A DNA stretch of 64,000 nt. Source: Lutjanus erythropterus (lineage: Eukaryota; Chordata; Actinopteri; Lutjaniformes; Lutjanidae). The notes beneath the pieces are model-generated. The model was given only the letters and a program-made list of their open reading frames with translations. It made no database searches and was not told the origin of the DNA. The stretch lies in contig CM034609.1 in assembly GCA_020091685.1 (NCBI GenBank), positions 20,533,204-20,597,203 of the forward strand. Reading direction: 5' to 3'. Shown in pieces: positions 59,301-64,000 of the stretch. Each line of letters opens with the position of its first letter. Position 1 is the stretch's first letter. Made by a program: the position numbers and the translations under genes.

Positions 59301-61758
59301 AATATTTTCTAAAGTGTAAAAACAATTTGCTGATTTATGGGGGTGTATGTGACAGATTTCTTAGCAGGGTGCAGAAACTTCCTGGAGTTTTGCTGTCAAC
59401 ATAACTCACCATAAAACCAGAATTTGTTTTTTTACATTTTGACTTTGTATGTATTAAAGAAACTGGGTATGACATGTGTATTAGTTTCATTTTGACTGCA
59501 CAGTACTACAATCACCTCATCAAACTCTCCGCAAAAGAGTGAATGAATGTATTTCCCAAATGTCAAACCATTCCTTTAAATATGCAAATTGTAAATATAA
59601 ATACATGCAACTGCAATTTAATTAAAATTACATGATCCTATTTTCATATTTTCCACTGCATGCACAAGTCTTTTTTCTCAGGAATGTAAAAATCTCTTTT
59701 AGTGTATAGATGGAACACAACCACGACACAAAGCTGTTTCTCATTTTGCTGGAGTCTCCTGGGCGTCTATGAACCCGAGCTTGGGAACCACTGTTACATG
59801 TTTTTCTACCCTACATTATAAGAGAAGACTGATATATCTAACCCTTGTCTTACCTGTGTCATATTGTTTATTAGACGCTCTCTGTCTTAGTCTAAATAGC
59901 CCAGTGTGGTGTTGTTACACTGGCTGGTATTCTCTCCCGACAGCCCAACAGATAGATACTGATTTTGATTTAGGTTTGCTTGGCAGTGTGTTTGGCAGCC
60001 TCACCAATCACGGCAGAAACTGTGGCAGAGCGGCACAGCCTGGATGTATGAGCGGCGATGGGGATGAGGCCAGCGGGCAGCATCAGGGGAGCAGCGGTAA
60101 AAACACGACACACGCTTCAGGAAGCCTTCACACCTGAGGAGAGAGAGGGGACCCATTAGCCCTAACATGATGAATGGAGACATCAGTATTTAAACCTTTA
60201 TTGACACTGGGAGGGCTGACTCAGCATAGACAGGCAAAAATGGCATGACCTATAGTTTCCTCTGCACTTTTCATTGCAAAAGACATGTGGTTCTACCCAG
60301 AACCATCCAAAGAAACCTTTTTTGGAGGAACTCTTTAGTCAGAGGTTTGTAAAAGGGCTCTTGCACGATAATACAGAGGGGAGAACTGCCAGAGTGGAAT
60401 CTTGATGAAACCCGAAGAAGAGGAATATTTAAGTGTTCTAGGTAGAGCTCCTGGGTGGGTTCTTATTCACACCCTTAGAAGATGGAAAGGTTCTGAATAG
60501 AACCCAAAGAGAGGGTTCTGGGTGGAATCACTACACCAAAAAGTCAGATATTCACTCTGATATTAGCTCTATTTTTGATCTCCACCGACTCCTGAGGGAA
60601 ATTTCTACCCCTCTAGCAGTTAAATGCTTCACTGTGTTTACTAGTAAGCATTAGTTGCTAACTTTGTTTGTTAGCTGGTTCAGGGTAGGAAGCATACAGT
60701 CTGTTTTTAGAGCTGTTTTCTGAAAAACAACCACCAGCTGCGCGGACAATTTGTTGGGAATGGCAGTGAACCAAGTCAATAAATTTTTTGACCATAAAAC
60801 AAAAATGATGATCAAAATGATGCTATAATGCTCCAGGCTGGAAACCAGATTAATCTCATTTGCAAATTAGTCTGGCTATGCCACTCGATGTTTAACTGTA
60901 ATAGGAGTAAGACTATGACTAGGCAGCCAGCATTTTGTGTCCTGCTTTCAAATGAAAGCTCCTGAAACTGATGAAACTGTAAAACTAGGCAGTGCTGATC
61001 AAATAAGAAACAAGATTCTTTTACCGCGTTGTCTTTTTTTCTCCTCAAATCTTTTCAGGAATATATTTCAGTGTACTGTTCAGCTGTAATATGAGAAAGA
61101 TTGTAGCTACCCTTTTGTGCCCTGTCTGAAAACAGATCAAGCTACATCACACATTTCATTACTGATTGGTTGCAGGTCTATTCAATTGTGTCCAGAGGCA
61201 TTTTGGTCTGGCTGTGTTCACAATGCCTGTTGGAGATTGAAAATTAACTGCCAGGATAATACTGGTCTGTACAGCTGAGGGGAACTGCAGAGTGGTATTT
61301 TTAAAAATCTAATAATCTAATAATTTAAGAGTCCAGATCAGAAGGATGTCTGCTGGGTGACACTTACTCAGAGCTCAGAGCCCCACACTTGTCCCATGGT
61401 TCATTCTTATTGATAGCAGAGGGAACATGGGAGATATCCTGGATGTCTTCCTCTGCGCAGCAGCTATCTGTCAGCAGCAAGGACAGGGAGACATTTCAAC
61501 CAGCTGTCAGTCAGGAGATTCAGTTTGATATTTTCATCACAAGTTGTCATTACACCATTACACCTGCAGTGTTTGAAGACAAACACACAGTCACTCACTG
61601 TCAGCGTACAGCGCGCACTCCCTCAGGTGTGGCTCGGGGCTGGGCATGGCCTTGTGCTTGCCGTCTTGAAGACACACCCCCTCCGAGTGGGCTCCACCAA
61701 TCAGCGCAGCAGCCAAATATGTGCAAACCAATAGCAGAGGGCGAGAGGTGACACCCAT
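50315..61758 (-). CDS. rtbdn: Retbindin / riboflavin-binding protein, five coding exons (span incl. introns)
   Basis: Secreted carrier of the riboflavin-binding protein / folate receptor family. Joining 61758-61599, 61467-61368, 60133-60005, 59225-59129 and 50671-50315 gives 843 bases, 280 residues and a stop, with every junction in phase and GT-AG. Residues 1-25 are a signal peptide. The mature part has 18 cysteines, the number that forms nine disulfides in chicken riboflavin-binding protein. Family signatures: HKAxPSPEP (35-43), [12 protein letters not shown] (97-108), [16 protein letters not shown] (119-134), ARNW (141-144), and Y-x-x-G-x-D-L-C-x-S-x-WG (164-176). NCT at 152-154 is an N-glycosylation sequon. 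An acidic insert (183-200) and a basic RKR (264-266) follow. The tail ends GSGSGL; mammalian retbindin also ends in GSG repeats, and RTBDN is near JUNB in human, so rtbdn is preferred over egg-type rbp. Ligand binding is inferred. Confidence 0.88.
51655..51790. repeat. AGTACTT-type dispersed repeat, fragment
   Basis: It contains ttgtacttcagtactgtacttgagaaaataagtaacatactgaattacttttcaccact, matching the style of the copy at 56930-57340. Confidence 0.55.
51930..52420. other. Non-repetitive intronic block, possible conserved non-coding element
   Basis: No fish repeat vocabulary is seen here. It has E-boxes CACCTG and CAGCTG within 12 bp (about 52021-52034) and long runs of varied sequence. The open frames on both strands (up to 90 codons) have no start/donor logic or family motif. 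It is suggested as a candidate enhancer; conservation cannot be tested here. Confidence 0.3.
52535..52580. repeat. Compact near-perfect hairpin in rtbdn intron
   Basis: The arm at 52535-52555 (GGTGACGGCCTCACAACCATC) pairs with 52561-52580, with one bulged C and one C/T mismatch, around the five-base loop attaa. The stem is GC-rich while the context is not. Confidence 0.85.
52620..53894. mobile_element. AGAACC/GGTTCT foldback element, locus 4
   Basis: Left end tttagaaataaggg, right end gttatttctaagagtgc; the shared core TTAGAAATAA is inverted. At 1.27 kb this is the largest copy, with many gggttctaggt and agaacccccta words. An inner unit is repeated in inverted form: tggttcactagataggcacc-like words at 53404 and 53733, and gcagcgtcctcagtgaatgac (53338) with its complement at about 53660-53685. 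Confidence 0.7.
54990..55185. repeat. AGTACTT-type dispersed repeat, diverged
   Basis: Words such as tttgagtaaattat, ttacttttgcttgagtg, ttactcatttttta and gtctgtccaccact give the layout of the common fish repeat ending in ttac-ttccaccact. Confidence 0.45.
55700..55970. promoter_or_regulatory. GC-richer intronic block with kappaB and AP-1 sites
   Basis: GGGATTTCCC at 55746-55755 is a perfect palindromic kappaB-type site and TGACTCA at 55960-55966 is a perfect AP-1 site. Between them the sequence is non-repetitive and CpG-richer than the surrounding intron. Regulatory function is a guess from motifs. Confidence 0.3.
56292..56396. repeat. (GACA)n-(GATA)n compound microsatellite
   Basis: Short GACA/GACAAACA units lead into about 19 perfect GATA units (56321-56396). 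Confidence 0.97.
56930..57340. mobile_element. AGTACTT-type dispersed repeat, long copy
   Basis: Recurrent aagtacaagta, aagtaaaagtac, gtactcagtactc and aatttgagtatttgtaattagttacttccacccc words, the pattern of a very common fish non-autonomous element. It is possibly interrupted around 57060-57170. Confidence 0.55.
58123..58166. repeat. Imperfect hairpin in rtbdn intron
   Basis: Arms acagcatggagttacatg (58123-58140) and 58149-58166 pair at 16 of 18 positions around an eight-base loop. Confidence 0.7.
58700..59000 (+). repeat. Dispersed teleost repeat (gctaacattt ... catggcaatccatccaata)
   Basis: It shares word order with 29700-30045 and ends just before rtbdn coding exon 4 on the other strand. 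Confidence 0.6.
59129..59225 (-). CDS. rtbdn: rtbdn coding exon 4
   Basis: Acceptor CTTTCTTCAG, donor CAG|GTAGGC. It encodes residues 131-162 ([10 protein letters not shown] ... CVQYQQ), with four cysteines of the family pattern and the NCT sequon. The first base completes the Trp130 codon. Confidence 0.9.
60005..60133 (-). CDS. rtbdn: rtbdn coding exon 3
   Basis: Acceptor tctctcctcag, donor GATTG|GTGAGG. It encodes residues 88-129 plus parts of both flanking codons, including [12 protein letters not shown] and AVPLCHSFC, the best conserved core of the family. Confidence 0.92.
60275..60535. mobile_element. AGAACC/GGTTCT foldback repeat, locus 5 (fragment)
   Basis: Words gtggttctacccagaacca, ggttctgaatagaaccc and gagggttctgggtgga in an otherwise ordinary intron. 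No terminal repeats are preserved. Confidence 0.55.
61368..61467 (-). CDS. rtbdn: rtbdn coding exon 2
   Basis: Acceptor tgctgctgacag, donor TCTGA|GTAAGT. It encodes residues 55-86 with the CC pair (56-57) and EPWDKCG (76-82). This exon has no start codon, so it is only visible when splice sites are followed. The preceding intron is 131 bp. Confidence 0.88.
61599..61758 (-). CDS. rtbdn: rtbdn coding exon 1 (signal peptide)
   Basis: The ATG at 61758 opens a hydrophobic leader ([17 protein letters not shown], cleavage likely after AHS) followed by [16 protein letters not shown], which matches the N-terminus of mature riboflavin-binding proteins. Donor GACA|GTGAGT. An upstream in-frame ATG further 5' is excluded because a good acceptor (actcttttccag at 61779) places the exon start at 61778. 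Confidence 0.88.
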
Positions 61759-63555
61759 CTCTACAGCCACAAATAGGTCTGGAAAAGAGTTCAGCACATT
61801 GGACAGTGGCAGGGAAAGGACAATACACCAGAAAAAAACATAATGCACGCACAATCTAATGCAATATGATGATATGAAAATAAATCACTGCACTAAAAGT
61901 AATTTACAAATATAATACTTCACTTTGGATGTAATCAAAGTTCTTGTCACGCCTCCCAGTTTAATCATTATGTCATAAGTGATATATACAGTGTGAGTGA
62001 GACATCCAGGGCCGGCTGTTTAGCTGTGTGTGTGCTCTGCGTGTGGTGACCTAGTAGACAGGGTGAGCCTAATTAGGTGGGACTGAGGCACCGTGCTGAG
62101 CTGGATGACATGTGTAGTAATCTGACAAGCGGCTGGCTCGATGTGTAGCCTACATAACACGAATTAAACAAATCTGTTGGACATGGCCACATGGCCCTGG
62201 ATGCATCCAGTGTGACCCTGATTTTACTCAACACAGATATACAATAAACAGTAAACAGAGCTTTGGTAGGTTATATTAGGCTACTCTGCCTAACTTCCAG
62301 TTCCTATTCATTTACTGTCACTAAACAATCAAAAATAATAATAAATAGTAATCAAAAATAGATATGTAGGGCTGCTCATAGTGATTATTTTCACTATTGA
62401 TTATTTTCACAATTAATCTTAATTGATCATTTTTTTTAAAAAGTCATATTTTGTCCATCAAAAACTCATCAAAACCCAACACACCCAACATTTACTGTCA
62501 TAAACGACAAAGAAAAGCAGCAAATCCCCACATTTAAAAAGCTCGAAACACAAAATGTTTGACATTTTTGCTTTAAAAATGACTGAAACCATTAATCGAC
62601 TATCAAAATATTTGGGAACTGATCTTCTTTTGATTGAATTAATGATTAAATTGACTTATCGTTGCAGCTCTACGAATACGGTTATAGGATGCAGCCAGTG
62701 TTTCATGCAATTTCTCAAGAATAACAATAAAATTAAGCAGTGAGAAAAAGAAAAAGAAAGATCTAAAACTTATTGCTGGGGGAAATTATTCTGACAAAAA
62801 TACCTCAATGGAGCTCAAAGCTGCACAAAACATATTAAAAGCCTCTATCATTTAGAATTAGGGGTGTCATAATAAATCGAATATTGCAGTATCGCAATAA
62901 CAAGTCTCAATACGATACTGAGCCATGACAATATCTACCATGACATGATTAATTACTTTATTATTTTTACTTTATAAAAAGACTGCTACTGACTGCTGCA
63001 TTGTTTTGTGTTGTAAGTGTACATACATAATTCAGTTCATTCAAACATTAATTTCCAAAGACAATTCATGATCATGGCTGACTACTTTTATTTTGTTTAA
63101 AGAAGGGAAGCAAAAACACAAAGACACCATGTCATTAAAATTTTTTTTTTCAAGTTCTATTTTTTTTGTTTTTAATATCGCATTAAATATCGTGACATTG
63201 ACTTTCTACATTTACATTTCTGTTTACAAGATGCTGGGAACATCTTAACAAAAGCTGCAACTTAAACAGCTGAAAATCACGCAGCTGTCAAAACAAATCT
63301 CGGGGAAAAAAATGATTGACTGTTGGTGATTATTACTGAGGTTGCAATGACCTCAAGGCACTTTATGGTATTTTTGTTTCATGTGCTGTAGCAGCTGTGG
63401 CACAGTGTTAAATCCAGACATGAAGCTGGAGTTTTGTTGTGATATAATGATGTTACATGATCTTTCCAAATGTTACTGTAAGATTACGACGACCTGTCGG
63501 ATCAGGTGTTGTTTAATCTATCTAGGCAGAGCAGTTAAAGATTTTTTTTTTTTAC

Positions 63556-63773
63556 CTGTCGGTGGGGTAAATGAGGCTCCGTCCGGGGTAGTTTCCTGTG
63601 TTTTGATGCTCTTGTGGAGGTGAGTGTTGTCTCCGGTGTGATCCAGAGGATGTAGTACGCGGTGCTCGGCGCTCCGGTCTCCTCCTCCTCCTCTCTGTCT
63701 CTGTCTCTGTCTCTGTCTCTCTGCTGTGTGTCTGTCTCTCCCTGCGCTGGCTGTGATCTCTGCTGCCCGGGGC
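63556..63773 (-). other. rtbdn: Probable non-coding first exon of rtbdn
   Basis: About 218 bases, GC-rich with a GACAGA/GAGGAG purine tract and no ATG on the - strand. It ends at a donor GACAG|GTAAAA. It begins about 25 bases after a TATA-like box and would splice to the acceptor at 61779. Linkage to rtbdn rests on position and strand only. Confidence 0.5.
63685..63725. repeat. (CTCTGT)n microsatellite
   Basis: About five ctctgt units after a (CTC)n run, inside the presumed rtbdn 5' exon. Variable length would change the 5' UTR. Confidence 0.9.
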
Positions 63774-63797
63774 CGCTGCTCGCCACTTTGTCACCGG

Positions 63798-63804
63798 TTT
63801 ATAT
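63798..63804 (-). promoter_or_regulatory. rtbdn: TATA-like box of rtbdn
   Basis: The - strand reads CATATAAACCGG, upstream of the GC-rich leader. A start near 63773 is implied. No clear CRX-type TAATCC site was noticed close by. Confidence 0.45.
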
Positions 63805-63869
63805 GAAGGACATTTCAGTGCCTTCCACCAGGCAACTCACCCCCTCCCTCTGCCCCATGCTGGGAAGTC

Positions 63870-63942
63870 CTCTCTCTCCCTCTCTCTCTCTCTTTCTCTC
63901 TCTGTCTGTCTGTCTCTCCCCTCCCTCCCTCCCTGTCCTGCA

Positions 63943-63976
<34 letters not shown>
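63870..63976. repeat. (CT)n and (CA)n microsatellites at the window edge
   Basis: Pyrimidine-rich ctctct/ctccct tracts, then a CA tract at 63945-63976. Confidence 0.93.
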
Positions 63977-63978
<2 letters not shown>

Positions 63979-64000
63979 ATCTCCCAGTGAGATGTTTACC

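Noticed and set aside
59039-59404. 121-codon + strand frame across rtbdn exon 4
   Set aside because: It is antisense to a well supported exon, so a shadow frame.
1-64000. hook2, prdx2, rnaseh2a or mast1 exons expected near JUNB/RTBDN
   Set aside because: Looked for on both strands by reading for splice-bounded frames; none seen. Absence by eye is weak evidence.
1-64000. tRNA, rRNA or snRNA genes, retroviral or viral genes
   Set aside because: No A/B-box pairs in a cloverleaf, no rRNA-like blocks, and no pol- or gag-like frames were recognised.

Overview
This window looks like teleost nuclear DNA, probably from a percomorph fish. It is AT-rich and full of CA/GT, GATA and TAA microsatellites. 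It also carries many dispersed repeats of fish type: hAT-like elements, a Tc1-derived element, foldback MITEs and LINE-type 3' tails. No bacterial, organellar or viral gene is recognisable. Only two protein genes can be named with confidence. Most long open frames are chance readings of repeats or microsatellites.

Gene 1 is junb (37669-38664, + strand). It is intronless and encodes a 331-residue AP-1 bZIP factor. It has an immediate-early style promoter (CRE, CCAAT box, GC-type box, TATA at 37358-37367), an upstream module with a perfect CArG box next to a CRE-like site (36884-36906), a 5' leader with a nine-codon uORF, and a short AU-rich 3' UTR. Two clusters of inducible-factor motifs lie downstream (39857-39918 and 40518-40552).

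Gene 2 is a riboflavin-binding-protein/folate-receptor family gene, best read as retbindin (rtbdn), on the - strand from about 63.77 kb down to about 50.08 kb. I rebuilt it from splice signals as one non-coding first exon plus five coding exons (CDS parts 61758-61599, 61467-61368, 60133-60005, 59225-59129, 50671-50315). Together they give one continuous 280-residue secreted protein with 18 cysteines after the signal peptide. An 8.46-kb intron separates the last two coding exons. JUNB and RTBDN are also near neighbours on human 19p13, which supports both names.

Layout: 1-36.7 kb is gene-poor and repeat-rich. It holds three isolated exon-like segments on the + strand (11.9, 14.9 and 28.0 kb) that I cannot assign, and a CpG-richer block at 30.66-30.96 kb. 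The junb regulatory domain runs from about 36.7 to 40.6 kb. From 40.6 to 50.1 kb the sequence is repeats, including a Tc1-derived element and a large foldback element that ends at the 3' end of rtbdn. From 50.1 to 63.8 kb is rtbdn with repeat-filled introns, including one non-repetitive intronic block followed by a compact hairpin. A recurrent family of foldback elements built from AGAACC/GGTTCT palindromes occurs at five loci.
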